Below are positions 1 through 7,142 of a DNA stretch of 7,771 nt, piece by piece; the stretch's first letter is position 1; the number at the start of each line of letters is the position of its first letter. This stretch comes from Natronohydrobacter sp. (GTDB taxonomy: Bacteria; Pseudomonadota; Alphaproteobacteria; Rhodobacterales; Rhodobacteraceae), in NCBI GenBank assembly GCA_007117255.1, contig SKGU01000337.1, positions 1 through 7,771 on the forward strand. The letters are read 5' to 3'. Position numbers and translations under genes: made by a program. The notes beneath the pieces were generated by a model, which worked only from the letters and a program-made list of their open reading frames with translations, ran no database searches and had not been told where the DNA came from.

Positions 1-680
1 AGACCCTTACGCTTGAGATGCTGAGCGCACCGCGCATCACTTTGAATGTGCCCGTCGTCGAGATCATTGCTCAAGGGATGGGGCAAGAAGTCCACATCGC
101 TGCCAAGGCGCTATTTACCGCAATGGACAGCGCGCCTCAGGTGAACATGATCCATCTGGCCGTTCAATCGGACCGTATGGCCGACCTTAACGCAGCCATA
201 AAGACAACACCCGCCGTCGGTGGGCTTCTGGACTGGGCCGAGGTGCGGCGCCAATTCGATGCGACACTGAGCGACAACCTGCTGACGATGGTGGGTATTT
301 ACACGTTGATCGGAGTGCTGATCGCCATTGGTGTCGTCTATAATGCCGCCCGTATCCAATTGGCCGAACGCAGCTATGAACTGGCCAGCCTACGCGTCCT
401 GGGCTTCAGCCGCGGCGAGGTAGGCTATGTTCTGGTGGGCGAGATCATGGCTTTGACGCTGCTAGCCATCCCACTGGGCTGGGTGCTGGGCTACGGGCTT
501 GCACTGGGACTGGTCGACGCGATGTCGACCGACATGTTCCAGATCCCGTTCCATATTACCCGCCGGACCTTTGCGCTGGCCGCACTCGCGGTGTTTCTCG
601 CAGCACTTGGCTCGGTATTGACAGTGCGGCGCAGGCTTGACCGGGTGGATCTGGCAACAGCGTTGAAAGCGCGGGAGTGA
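1..680 (+). CDS. ABC transporter permease, FtsX/MacB type (C-terminal part, 5' end outside window)
   Basis: This is the C-terminal part of an inner-membrane ABC permease that probably works in efflux or lipid/lipoprotein-type export. The frame is open from base 3 through the first ATG at 18, so the gene starts left of the window. Counting from the ATG at 18, residues 1-80 look periplasmic. They are followed by three hydrophobic segments, at about 88-110, 135-162 and 185-206. Between the first two lies a typical FtsX-domain stretch, AERSYELASLRVLGFSRGEV, which is the cytoplasmic loop thought to contact the ATPase. The end, with an Arg-rich segment and then LATALKARE, is also typical of the family. 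The adaptor gene follows at once, so the pair resembles MacB/MacA-like systems, although here permease and ATPase would probably be separate proteins. The substrate cannot be told from the sequence. Confidence 0.9.
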   Translation, partial: TLTLEMLSAPRITLNVPVVEIIAQGMGQEVHIAAKALFTAMDSAPQVNMIHLAVQSDRMADLNAAIKTTPAVGGLLDWAEVRRQFDATLSDNLLTMVGIYTLIGVLIAIGVVYNAARIQLAERSYELASLRVLGFSRGEVGYVLVGEIMALTLLAIPLGWVLGYGLALGLVDAMSTDMFQIPFHITRRTFALAALAVFLAALGSVLTVRRRLDRVDLATALKARE

Positions 681-686
681 AGGAGG
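680..686 (+). promoter_or_regulatory. Strong ribosome binding site for the adaptor gene
   Basis: AAGGAGG overlaps the last base of the permease stop codon and sits 8 bases before GTG 695. This favours 695 over the longer GTG 677 start, for which this motif would lie inside the coding region. It also implies that the two genes are co-transcribed and perhaps translationally coupled. Confidence 0.7.
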
Positions 687-694
687 CAAGGATT

Positions 695-1903
695 GTGAGC
701 ATGATGCGGAAACTGGGTCTGGGGGCTGCGGGCGCTGCCCTTCTGGTGGCACTCGTTTGGGCGCTCTGGCCTCAGCCGATGCCGGTCGATCTGGCACCGG
801 TAGCACGCGGGCCGATGCAAGGCACGATCACGGCACAGGGCGTGACCCGAGCACGCAACCCCTATGCTATCACTGCGCCGATCACAGGGGCGGCCACACG
901 CTCGCCCGTCGAAATCGGTGATCAGGTGACTGCCGGGGAAACGGTTGTGGCTGTCATCCAGCCAGCCGATCCAACGCTGATGGATGCTCGCACCCGCGCG
1001 CAAGCAGAGGCTGCAGTGGCCGAGGCACAGGCGGCGGTGGGTGTCGCAGAGAGCAACCTGCAGCAGGCAGAAAGTGCGCTCGAGCATTCCGCCCGCCAGC
1101 TTGAACGTAGCCGCACACTGGCCGAGCGCGGCACAATCTCACACCGCATGTTCGAAGATGTCGAAGCGGCCCATCTCTCCGCGCAGCAGACCCGCGACGC
1201 CGCCCGCGCGCAACTTGAGCTGAACCGCGCTGCACGCGCGCGGGCCGAGGCTCAGTTGCTGGGCCCGCAGACACTGTTTGACCCAGAGCGCCGCGCGGGT
1301 GAGTGCTGTGTGCAAATCCTCGCGCCACAAAGCGGCATTGTGCTCGCAGTCAGTGACCAGAGCGCGCGTCTGGTCCAGGCAGGAAGCCCGCTTCTGACCA
1401 TCGGCAACCTCGACGAGATGGAAATCGAACTCGATCTTCTTTCGACCGATGCTGTGCAAGTGCCGCCTGACGCACGCGCGATGATCGAGCGTTGGGGTGG
1501 CGAAGGCGCTTTGGAAGCGCGGTTGCGGCGCATCGATCCGTCAGCCTTTACGCGCGTCTCGGCGCTGGGGATCGAAGAACAGCGGGTGCGCTTGCGCCTC
1601 GACCTATTGAGCCCGCCGCAGGATCGCGCAAGGCTCGGCGAGGGCTTCAGAGTGCATGTGCGCCTGATCATCTGGGAGGCAGAAGACCTTTTGCAAGTCC
1701 CACAAGCGGCCTTGTTCCGTGATGGCGACGGTTGGGCGGTTTTCGTCCAGGAAAACGACAGGGCGCAACAACGAGCTGTAGAAATCGGGCGTCAAGCGGC
1801 GGGGCGTGCCGAAGTTCTCGCAGGACTGGAAGAGGACGCACTGGTGGTGCTCTATCCTGCCAGCACATTGAGTGACGGCACAAGAATTAACGCACGGGAT
1901 TAG
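695..1903 (+). CDS. HlyD/MacA-family periplasmic adaptor subunit of an ABC efflux system
   Basis: This is a membrane-fusion (periplasmic adaptor) protein that would link the upstream ABC permease to an outer-membrane channel. From the GTG at 695 it is 402 residues. An N-terminal anchor lies at about 7-26, with no lipobox Cys. It is followed by a first beta/lipoyl half at about 55-92 (GDQVTAGETVVAVIQP), an Ala/Gln/Glu-rich alpha-helical hairpin at about 98-190, the second lipoyl half at about 207-238 (ILAPQSGIVLAVS, then GSPLLTIGNL) and a beta-barrel and membrane-proximal part to the end. The order and length fit the family. I chose GTG 695 because a perfect AAGGAGG lies 8 bases before it. A GTG at 677 would overlap the permease stop as GTGA and is the main alternative; ATG 701 is another. 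An adjacent Cys pair at residues 204-205, just before the second lipoyl half, is unusual for a periplasmic protein. Transport substrate unknown. Confidence 0.9.
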   Translation: MSMMRKLGLGAAGAALLVALVWALWPQPMPVDLAPVARGPMQGTITAQGVTRARNPYAITAPITGAATRSPVEIGDQVTAGETVVAVIQPADPTLMDARTRAQAEAAVAEAQAAVGVAESNLQQAESALEHSARQLERSRTLAERGTISHRMFEDVEAAHLSAQQTRDAARAQLELNRAARARAEAQLLGPQTLFDPERRAGECCVQILAPQSGIVLAVSDQSARLVQAGSPLLTIGNLDEMEIELDLLSTDAVQVPPDARAMIERWGGEGALEARLRRIDPSAFTRVSALGIEEQRVRLRLDLLSPPQDRARLGEGFRVHVRLIIWEAEDLLQVPQAALFRDGDGWAVFVQENDRAQQRAVEIGRQAAGRAEVLAGLEEDALVVLYPASTLSDGTRINARD

Positions 1904-2439
1904 ACGGCTTCGCGCAGTCCATATGCGCCAGACAAAATGTTGCATCCCCTACAAGCGACCCAGCCGCTCATGCGCAACTGTCTGCTTCGCAGAAGCGCGC
2001 TTCACTCCATCGCTTCAAGTAACGGAAAAGTCGCAACCAGCAGCAGATATCCGTGACAAGCTACATCACGACCTTGCGTCTGTACCTCTGCTCAAACATA
2101 GCATCGGGTATGGGCAGATATTTCGCGTCTCTTGACTGGGCCTGCTGGTCCGAGGGCGACGCTGCCGCCCGCATGACCGCAGGCGCCGTGTCATTGCCGG
2201 CAACACCGTCAAGCACGCCCCAGATGACAGACTCTGCGCAGGTGTCAGATCCACCGACAGAACCGGCACCGTATCCGCACCAAACCATTGCGCCGAGCCT
2301 TATGGTCGACTTTTCACCGAGGGCGCAATCGCCACGTTGGCAGGCATAAGCGCTGCCACCACCTCATCACATGGATCGCATGTGAGCCCGCAAAAGTCTG
2401 CGGCTTCGTGTTGTGTGCTTACTGCCATTATCAGTCAGA
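1904..2439. other. Convergent intergenic region with no confident gene
   Basis: About 540 bases separate the stop of the adaptor gene (+) from the stop of the FMN reductase gene (-). Several short frames are open on both strands, but none has a good ribosome binding site or a recognisable protein family. The longest stretch of possible decayed coding is on the minus strand, running from an ATG at 2428 to 2066 and broken by one in-frame TAA at 2300-2302. A perfect 7-bp inverted repeat lies at 2367-2385. No stem-loop followed by a T-run was found, so the ends of both transcripts remain undefined. Confidence 0.7.
2367..2385. repeat. Perfect 7-bp inverted repeat with a 5-base spacer
   Basis: TCACATG and CATGTGA flank the spacer GATCG. 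The element lies about 55 bases beyond the stop of the last gene of the minus-strand operon. It could form a small hairpin at the mRNA 3' end or be a dyad binding site. No T-run follows on either strand, so a standard intrinsic terminator is not supported. Confidence 0.35.
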
Positions 2440-2973
2440 TCACGCGCCCTTGATATTGGCAATGAAACCATCGATCTGTCCTGAAATGAACTCCAGCGTA
2501 TCTGTATCCGTAAATTGGCCGTCACTCAGCCGTTTAGGAGCATGTGGAACGACAATTTCTTGACCGCAATGCACATTTGCCAGCATGCCATTCAGAATGT
2601 ATTTCAGATGCGCCTGAGCCCTCACCCCGCCAAGTGCCCCCGCCGAGACTGTGATGACCATGCAGGGCTTGCCCTTGAAAACCGATGCATATGCCGGGCG
2701 CGATGCCCAGTCGATGGCATTTTTCAACACACCGGGTATGGAGTAATTGTATTCGGGGGTCACGAAGATGACACCATCAGCCTGCGCGATCTGCTCAACC
2801 AGGCGCGCAACCTCTGGCCCGCCATCATGATCGGCATTGTAATGCGGCAGCGCGCCGATATCTGCGAGGGTCACTTCGGTTTCACGCGGCAGGCAACCCA
2901 TGACCGCACGCAGAACCGCTGTCGAAGATGATGCGGCGCGCAGACTACCCGATACGCCCAAGATTTTTTTCAT
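2440..2973 (-). CDS. NAD(P)H-dependent FMN reductase / quinone reductase-type flavoprotein
   Basis: This is a 177-residue cytosolic flavodoxin-fold protein of the NADPH-dependent FMN reductase family, which includes ChrR/YieF-type quinone and chromate reductases. Visible family marks are the N-terminal beta strand and phosphate-binding loop ILGVSGSLRAASSST (residues 4-18) and the diagnostic VTPEYNYSIPGVLKNAIDWA (71-90). A Gly-rich segment AGALGGVRAQ (111-120) follows. Enzymes of this family reduce FMN, quinones or other electron acceptors with NAD(P)H. The start at 2973 is chosen because GGAG lies 6 bases upstream on the minus strand and the protein then begins directly with the conserved MKKILGVSGSLR. 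It is the last gene of the TRAP operon, 13 bases after the large TRAP subunit. Its link to the transported compound is unclear: it may supply reduced flavin to an enzyme encoded elsewhere, or protect against redox stress. Confidence 0.92.
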   Translation of the reverse strand: MKKILGVSGSLRAASSSTAVLRAVMGCLPRETEVTLADIGALPHYNADHDGGPEVARLVEQIAQADGVIFVTPEYNYSIPGVLKNAIDWASRPAYASVFKGKPCMVITVSAGALGGVRAQAHLKYILNGMLANVHCGQEIVVPHAPKRLSDGQFTDTDTLEFISGQIDGFIANIKGA

Positions 2974-2979
2974 GTCATA

Positions 2980-2984
2980 CTCCA
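2980..2984 (-). promoter_or_regulatory. Ribosome binding site deciding the FMN reductase start
   Basis: On the minus strand TGGAG precedes the ATG at 2973 by 6 bases and ends just before the region of the upstream gene's stop codon (2987-2989). It supports the 177-residue protein over a longer in-frame start at 3039, which would overlap the TRAP large subunit gene by about 50 bases. Confidence 0.55.
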
Positions 2985-2986
2985 AT

Positions 2987-4300
2987 TCAACCCCGCGCAA
3001 GCCATGTTGCGATCGAAGGGAAGGCGATGATGATTGCAAGCGTCAGCAACATCGCCAGAACAAAGGGGAATGCCCCGCGAAAGATTTGCCCAACACGCAG
3101 CGACGGGTCGCCCATAGCGGATTTGATCGTGTAGACCGATAGCCCGAATGGCGGTGTCAGCAATCCGATTTCCACGGCAATCACTGTGATGACACCAAAC
3201 CAGATCAGATCGAACCCGGCGGCAGTTGCCACGGGCAGCGCAATCGGCAGCAGGATGAGCATGATCGAGATCGAGTCGATGATGAAACCCAACACGATGA
3301 CCAGCAGGATGAAAATCAACAAAAAGCCATAGGGTCCAAGCGGCCCGGACAGAAACATGTCCGCCACGATGCGGGGCAGACCCGACATGGCAAGCATGCG
3401 GCTGAAGAAGGTGGCCGCCATGATCAGAAACAGGACAGATACCGTGATCTGACCTGTTTCCACAAGAAGTGACCAGAACCGTCCAGCATTGAGCGACCGC
3501 CGTGCAAGCGCTATCACAAGTGCGCCTGCCGCACCGACGGCACCGGCTTCAGTCGGATTGAAGAAACCGGAATACAGCCCACCAAGCACCAGACCCATCA
3601 GCATCAGGATAGGGATGAATTTTCCGGCCATCTGCAACCCCGTCAGCCGCTCTATTTCGGAGCTGGCGGCTTCTGGTTCGAAAACGAAGTCCTGCCTGAA
3701 TGTCGCAAGAAGGATGATGACAACAGAAAAGACGCCTGCCAGCAGGATACCAGGCAATATCCCAGCCAGAAACATGCGCCCGACGGATTCCTCTGCCAGT
3801 ACGGCGTAAACAATCATCAGAAGCGACGGCGGGATCAACATGCCCAGAACAGACGACCCGGCAACGACGCCTGTGGCAAATTCCTTGCGGTAGCCGTGGC
3901 GTAGCATTTCCGGGACAGCGACACGCGAAAAAACCGAAGCAGAAGCGATGGATACCCCTGTTATTGATGCAAAAACCGCGTTGGCGAAGACTGTCGCCAC
4001 GCCAAGTCCCGCACGCACCCGCCGCATCAGGTTCTGGAACACATCGAACGTATCCTTGCCGACCCCGGAAATCGTGACCAGCAGCCCCATCAGCACAAAA
4101 AGCGGAACAACTGCGTACAGGTATTCACGCAGGGCGTCATTTGCCACAGCACCCGCCATACGCATCGCAACCGTATCGCTGCGCAACAGCGTCACACCGC
4201 CAAAAGATACGATCAGCATGCCGATGGCGATGGGCATTCCCAAAATGATCAGGCCAATCAGCAGCGCGATCGCTAGAAGGCCGATCTCAAGTCCAGTCAT
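2987..4300 (-). CDS. dctM: TRAP transporter large membrane subunit (DctM family)
   Basis: This is the large transmembrane subunit of a tripartite ATP-independent periplasmic transporter, the part that carries solute with an ion gradient (usually Na+). The protein is 437 residues, which is normal for the family, with about a dozen hydrophobic segments spread over its length. Typical motifs are GVSIASASVFSRVAVPEM (115-132), GSSVLGMLIPPS (148-159), FNPTEAGAVGA (247-257), LGFIIDSISIMLILLPI (337-353) and EIGLLTPPFGLSVYTI (377-392). These repeated Gly/Pro-rich segments form the transport core in known TRAP and related elevator transporters. The start at 4300 overlaps the end of the small subunit gene by 14 bases and has AAGGGG 7 bases upstream, pointing to coupled translation. 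A longer frame back to 4336 would add a charged stretch before the first helix and is less likely. The symbol names the family only; the substrate need not be a C4-dicarboxylate. Confidence 0.95.
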   Translation of the reverse strand: MTGLEIGLLAIALLIGLIILGMPIAIGMLIVSFGGVTLLRSDTVAMRMAGAVANDALREYLYAVVPLFVLMGLLVTISGVGKDTFDVFQNLMRRVRAGLGVATVFANAVFASITGVSIASASVFSRVAVPEMLRHGYRKEFATGVVAGSSVLGMLIPPSLLMIVYAVLAEESVGRMFLAGILPGILLAGVFSVVIILLATFRQDFVFEPEAASSEIERLTGLQMAGKFIPILMLMGLVLGGLYSGFFNPTEAGAVGAAGALVIALARRSLNAGRFWSLLVETGQITVSVLFLIMAATFFSRMLAMSGLPRIVADMFLSGPLGPYGFLLIFILLVIVLGFIIDSISIMLILLPIALPVATAAGFDLIWFGVITVIAVEIGLLTPPFGLSVYTIKSAMGDPSLRVGQIFRGAFPFVLAMLLTLAIIIAFPSIATWLARG

Positions 4301-4856
4301 CACGCGGCCCCTTGATAACCGTTCTAAAAGCACCAAGAACCTGAAGCACGAACTGCACCCCCGCGATGGTCATGCCTGCCAGAATGGCTGCACGAAACGG
4401 CCAGGTCGGCAAGGTCATTACCCCTGTGATACCGATAAACTGACTGGATGCGATGTCACGCTCCAGAACGCGCAGGGTGGCCAGAGCCATCACGCCAATG
4501 ATCCACGCCCCCGCCAGATCGAACAGAGCGCCCAGAAAGGCACCTTTGCGCGGATGCATGGCGCGAAAGTTCGAATAAAAGATGTCCGCCCGCGCAAGGC
4601 GATCATGGCGCAGCGTTGTTGCGAGTTGCAAATAGACAATCATCACGACCATCAACGCTCCAAGCTCCGATACAAGCGGCAAGGACGATCCAAAGATGTT
4701 GCGAGACAGCACATCGGCGCAGATCACAAGCATCAAGGCGACAATCAATAGCGACCCTATCGCGCCAAGCCCGTCCACCAAGCCGCCCCAAACACGCATC
4801 GGAAGCGTAGCGCGCGCGCCCGTATCAGGGCGCGCGTCTGTTTGTTGTTGCGTCAT
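4287..4856 (-). CDS. dctQ: TRAP transporter small membrane subunit (DctQ family)
   Basis: This is the small membrane subunit that partners the large subunit and helps dock the periplasmic binding protein. The protein is 189 residues. A polar N-terminus of about 25 residues precedes four hydrophobic helices at about 31-50, 62-82, 106-128 and 155-175, which is the usual DctQ layout. Family marks are ADVLSRNIFGSSLPLVSELG (47-66), a Leu/Ala-rich second helix ending in an Arg/His pair, and LARADIFYS (87-95). The start at 4856 lies 8 bases after the stop of the binding-protein gene and lacks a clear ribosome binding site, so translation may depend on the upstream gene. An internal Met at residue 20 is a possible but less supported start. 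The order binding protein, small subunit, large subunit is the classic one. Confidence 0.93.
   Translation of the reverse strand: MTQQQTDARPDTGARATLPMRVWGGLVDGLGAIGSLLIVALMLVICADVLSRNIFGSSLPLVSELGALMVVMIVYLQLATTLRHDRLARADIFYSNFRAMHPRKGAFLGALFDLAGAWIIGVMALATLRVLERDIASSQFIGITGVMTLPTWPFRAAILAGMTIAGVQFVLQVLGAFRTVIKGPRDDWT
4308..4313 (-). promoter_or_regulatory. Probable ribosome binding site of dctM inside dctQ
   Basis: AAGGGG on the minus strand lies 7 bases before the dctM ATG, within the last codons of dctQ. It supports the start at 4300 and the 14-base overlap of the two genes. Confidence 0.45.
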
Positions 4857-4864
4857 GGTCAAGA

Positions 4865-5941
4865 TCAATCCGCCGACCAGTCGCGAGCAGGGTTCTCGCC
4901 TGCTGCGCGCAACCCATCCATATATGCGGCCAGAAACTCTGCCGCGGGAAGCCCGCGAGCATTGTTTTCGGCAGCCCATTCACCCGCCAAATTTGGCAAA
5001 GCATCGACCCAGGCCTGACGCTGATCAGGGTCCATTTCAGAAATGGTCACTGGCGGATTCTGGTCCGCTCCAAGCGTTGCGATCTGTTCCATCGCAACCT
5101 CCGGTCGGTCCATCATGTCCTGGGCATGGGCGCGGGAATAATACTCACCGGCGGCAAGCATCGCTGCTTGCACCTCGTCGGGCAGCGTTTCCCAGACATC
5201 GCGGTTAATCGCGACACCACCTGAAAAGACAGTGCCCATCTGCACGCGTGATACATAGGGCGCGACTTCATATATCCGGGTTGGAAGTGCCCCCAGAGCG
5301 AGCGAAAGCACACCGTCGGAAACCCCTGTCTGGATGTCAGTGTAGAAAGTGGTCAAAGCGCCATCCACAGCACTGGCACCCGTGCCGCGCAACCAAGTCC
5401 CCAAAACACCAGGCGCTGAAATCCGCATCCCCTGCAGATCAGCAAGTGTTTCAACGGGCGTCTTCGTGTACAGGTCATAGCTGTCAGATGCCGTCATCCC
5501 CAGCATGACAATATTGTATTGCTCCCATTCATTGCGAAACGCTTCGTTCTCCTCGAAAAGTTGGCGCATCACGTCAAGCTGTACTGGTACGTTACTGGTC
5601 GCAAACGGCGTGTAGGCAGTCACCTGTGACAAGGGCATCTTCGCCCCCTCCAGGTATGAGAAAACCCAGCCGATATCTGTAATCCCCTCTTCCACAGACG
5701 TCAGTGTTGCGTTCGCACGGTAGAGCGTACCGCCAAAGGCTTCGTCCCATGTAATCTGATAATTCCCGGCTTCCGCCAGAATACGGTCAGTTTCAGCCAT
5801 GAAATGGGTCTGGATCATTCCAACCCAAGGGATTGTCGTCGGGTGGCTTGAGGCCACAGTCAACGAAATCGTTTCTTGCGCCTGTGCAACCGTCGGCACC
5901 ATCAGAAGTGCGGCCAGTGTGGTTTGACGAATAATGTGCAT
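4865..5941 (-). CDS. dctP: TRAP transporter periplasmic solute-binding protein (DctP family)
   Basis: This is the extracytoplasmic receptor that captures the solute and delivers it to the membrane subunits encoded next. The protein is 358 residues. A signal peptide covers 1-21, with a short positive N-terminus, a hydrophobic core LAALLMV and a likely cleavage after AQA. The mature protein keeps the DctP layout: an early beta strand ISLTVASSHP, YRANATLTSVEEGITDIGW (74-92), a hinge segment LADLQGMRISAPG (167-179), then TTFYTDIQTGVSDGVL (197-212), and GGVAINRDVWETLPDEVQ (241-258). In most TRAP receptors the hinge segment reads like G-x-K-I-R-V-P, where the Arg binds the ligand carboxylate. Here the equivalent residue is Ser175, with Arg173 two positions before. 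This suggests a different way of binding ligand, probably shared by a subfamily. The start is fixed by GGGAGGAG a few bases upstream. Ligand unknown; the neighbouring CoA enzymes suggest an organic acid. Confidence 0.94.
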   Translation of the reverse strand: MHIIRQTTLAALLMVPTVAQAQETISLTVASSHPTTIPWVGMIQTHFMAETDRILAEAGNYQITWDEAFGGTLYRANATLTSVEEGITDIGWVFSYLEGAKMPLSQVTAYTPFATSNVPVQLDVMRQLFEENEAFRNEWEQYNIVMLGMTASDSYDLYTKTPVETLADLQGMRISAPGVLGTWLRGTGASAVDGALTTFYTDIQTGVSDGVLSLALGALPTRIYEVAPYVSRVQMGTVFSGGVAINRDVWETLPDEVQAAMLAAGEYYSRAHAQDMMDRPEVAMEQIATLGADQNPPVTISEMDPDQRQAWVDALPNLAGEWAAENNARGLPAAEFLAAYMDGLRAAGENPARDWSAD

Positions 5942-5946
5942 GTCTT

Positions 5947-5954
5947 CTCCTCCC
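5947..5954 (-). promoter_or_regulatory. Strong ribosome binding site of dctP
   Basis: GGGAGGAG on the minus strand ends 5 bases before the dctP ATG. It is the best such site in the operon, which fits the usual need for far more binding protein than membrane subunits. It lies in the 51-base gap after the CoA transferase gene, the widest gap in the operon. Confidence 0.7.
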
Positions 5955-5992
5955 TGAGAGTTCTAAGCTTGTTGACGTGTGGTTGAGACCCG

Positions 5993-7138
5993 TTACCCAG
6001 CCTTGCGCTTGGCCAGTTCCTTGCGAATATCCGCGCCGTGCTCATCCAGAACTGGTGGCGGCAGGACATCCAGCTCTGGCTTACCATCAAAGCTGTACGG
6101 AGCACGGACGGTCGTGAATTTCCCCATCTCGGCGTGATCAGATGACACGGCGATTTGCAGGTGCTTCGCCTGCGGATCCTCCAGCGCTTCGTCCGAATCG
6201 TAAGATGGTGAATAGGGTACTTCTTCGGCCTCGAAGCGCGCACACCATTCGTCACGCGTGCGGGTGCGGAACACAGGTGTCAGTATCTCGATCAGATCAT
6301 CCTGATGCTTGATCCGCTCCAGCCGTTCGGCAAAGCGCGGGTCCGTGCCCAGATGCTCTTGTTCAGTGACACGCAGCATCCCCTCCCAGAATTTGGTCGG
6401 CGAGGACATATGGAATGCAATCCATTTTCCATCGGCACATTCAAACGTATAGCTTTGCGATACGACTGGCCGCGACAACGGCCCCATCACTTCGCCTACA
6501 CTGTAGTAGTGGGTGAAGCTGTCGAGATTGAAGTGACACATCGCCTCTAGCATGGAAATATCGAGTCGGCGGCCCTGTCCCGTGGTGCCACGCTCTACCA
6601 ATGCGGCCATAATGCCCATCGCAGCATATTGTCCGGTCATCGCATCAGCCAGAGCAGGTCCGATCACGCGCGGATTGGTAAGCGGTGTGACAAGTCGTAA
6701 AAAGCCCGAAGCTGCCTGCGCAACAGTATCATAGGCAGGACGATCCCGCGCCGGACCAGAGCGGCCAAAGCCGGAAATGGCACAGTAGATCAGATCAGGG
6801 CGAATGCGACGCAAATCCCCTTCGCCTGCGCCGAGCTTTTCCGCCACACCAGGTCGAAAGTTCTGAATGAACACATCCGCAGTCGCAATCAGATCGTGGA
6901 ACAACTCAAGGTCTTCGGGGTTACGCGTGTCCAATGCGATCGAGCGCTTGTTGCGGTTGTAGGTCTGATAATGGGGGCTGTACAAACCACCCTTGAAGGC
7001 GCGAAACGGATCACCTGTTCCGGGGCGTTCCACCTTGATGACATCGGCGCCCAGATCGGCGAGATGCATCGCTGCTGCTGGGCCAGTAATATAGGTGCCC
7101 ATCTCAACAACACAGATATTTTTCAGTATCTTAACCAT
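5993..7138 (-). CDS. CaiB/BaiF family (class III) CoA transferase
   Basis: This is a cytosolic enzyme that moves CoA from an acyl-CoA donor, such as succinyl-CoA, to a free carboxylic acid. The protein is 381 residues, near the usual 380-430. The N-terminal Rossmann-like part shows VVEMGTYITGPAAAMHLADL (10-29), then GADVIKVERPGTGDPFR (30-46), NRNKRSIALD (61-70) and ADVFIQNFRPGVAEKLG (87-103). The catalytic Asp that forms the acyl-enzyme intermediate in this family is most likely Asp165 in ALADAMTGQYAA (162-173). TGQGRRLDISMLEAM (186-200) closes the conserved core. The smaller C-terminal domain ends with VLPPPVLDEHGADIRKEL, a typical family ending. The start at 7138 has GAAAGG 8 bases upstream and matches the family N-terminus; it lies 4 bases after the stop of the lyase-like gene. 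Its place between that gene and the TRAP genes suggests that it activates the imported acid. Which acid, and which donor, cannot be read from the sequence. Confidence 0.93.
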   Translation of the reverse strand: MVKILKNICVVEMGTYITGPAAAMHLADLGADVIKVERPGTGDPFRAFKGGLYSPHYQTYNRNKRSIALDTRNPEDLELFHDLIATADVFIQNFRPGVAEKLGAGEGDLRRIRPDLIYCAISGFGRSGPARDRPAYDTVAQAASGFLRLVTPLTNPRVIGPALADAMTGQYAAMGIMAALVERGTTGQGRRLDISMLEAMCHFNLDSFTHYYSVGEVMGPLSRPVVSQSYTFECADGKWIAFHMSSPTKFWEGMLRVTEQEHLGTDPRFAERLERIKHQDDLIEILTPVFRTRTRDEWCARFEAEEVPYSPSYDSDEALEDPQAKHLQIAVSSDHAEMGKFTTVRAPYSFDGKPELDVLPPPVLDEHGADIRKELAKRKAG

Positions 7139-7142
7139 AAGA

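Noticed and set aside
491..1459. Long open frames on the minus strand across the permease/adaptor junction and the adaptor gene
   Set aside because: They lie opposite genes with clear family matches, are rich in Arg, Ser and Cys as expected for shadow frames in GC-rich DNA, and match no family I know.
1912..1928. GCGCA / TGCGC inverted repeat just after the adaptor stop
   Set aside because: It has a 5-bp stem with a 7-base loop and no T-run; such pairs are common by chance in GC-rich DNA.
1981..1993. Small hairpin TCTGC-TTC-GCAGA as a terminator after the adaptor gene
   Set aside because: The stem is only 5 bp and no T-run follows; it is too weak to call an intrinsic terminator.
2194..2203. 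TTGCCGGCAA palindrome in the convergent gap
   Set aside because: A single 10-base palindrome without partner copies or promoter context gives no support for an operator.
2963..2973. Run of seven A residues right after the FMN reductase ATG as a slippage site
   Set aside because: The codons simply encode Met-Lys-Lys-Ile and the frame continues normally; no alternative product is evident.
3948..4751. A 267-codon plus-strand frame opposite the TRAP membrane subunit genes
   Set aside because: Its composition (Arg, Thr, Pro, His rich with no structure) is that of an antisense shadow; the minus-strand frames here are textbook DctM and DctQ.
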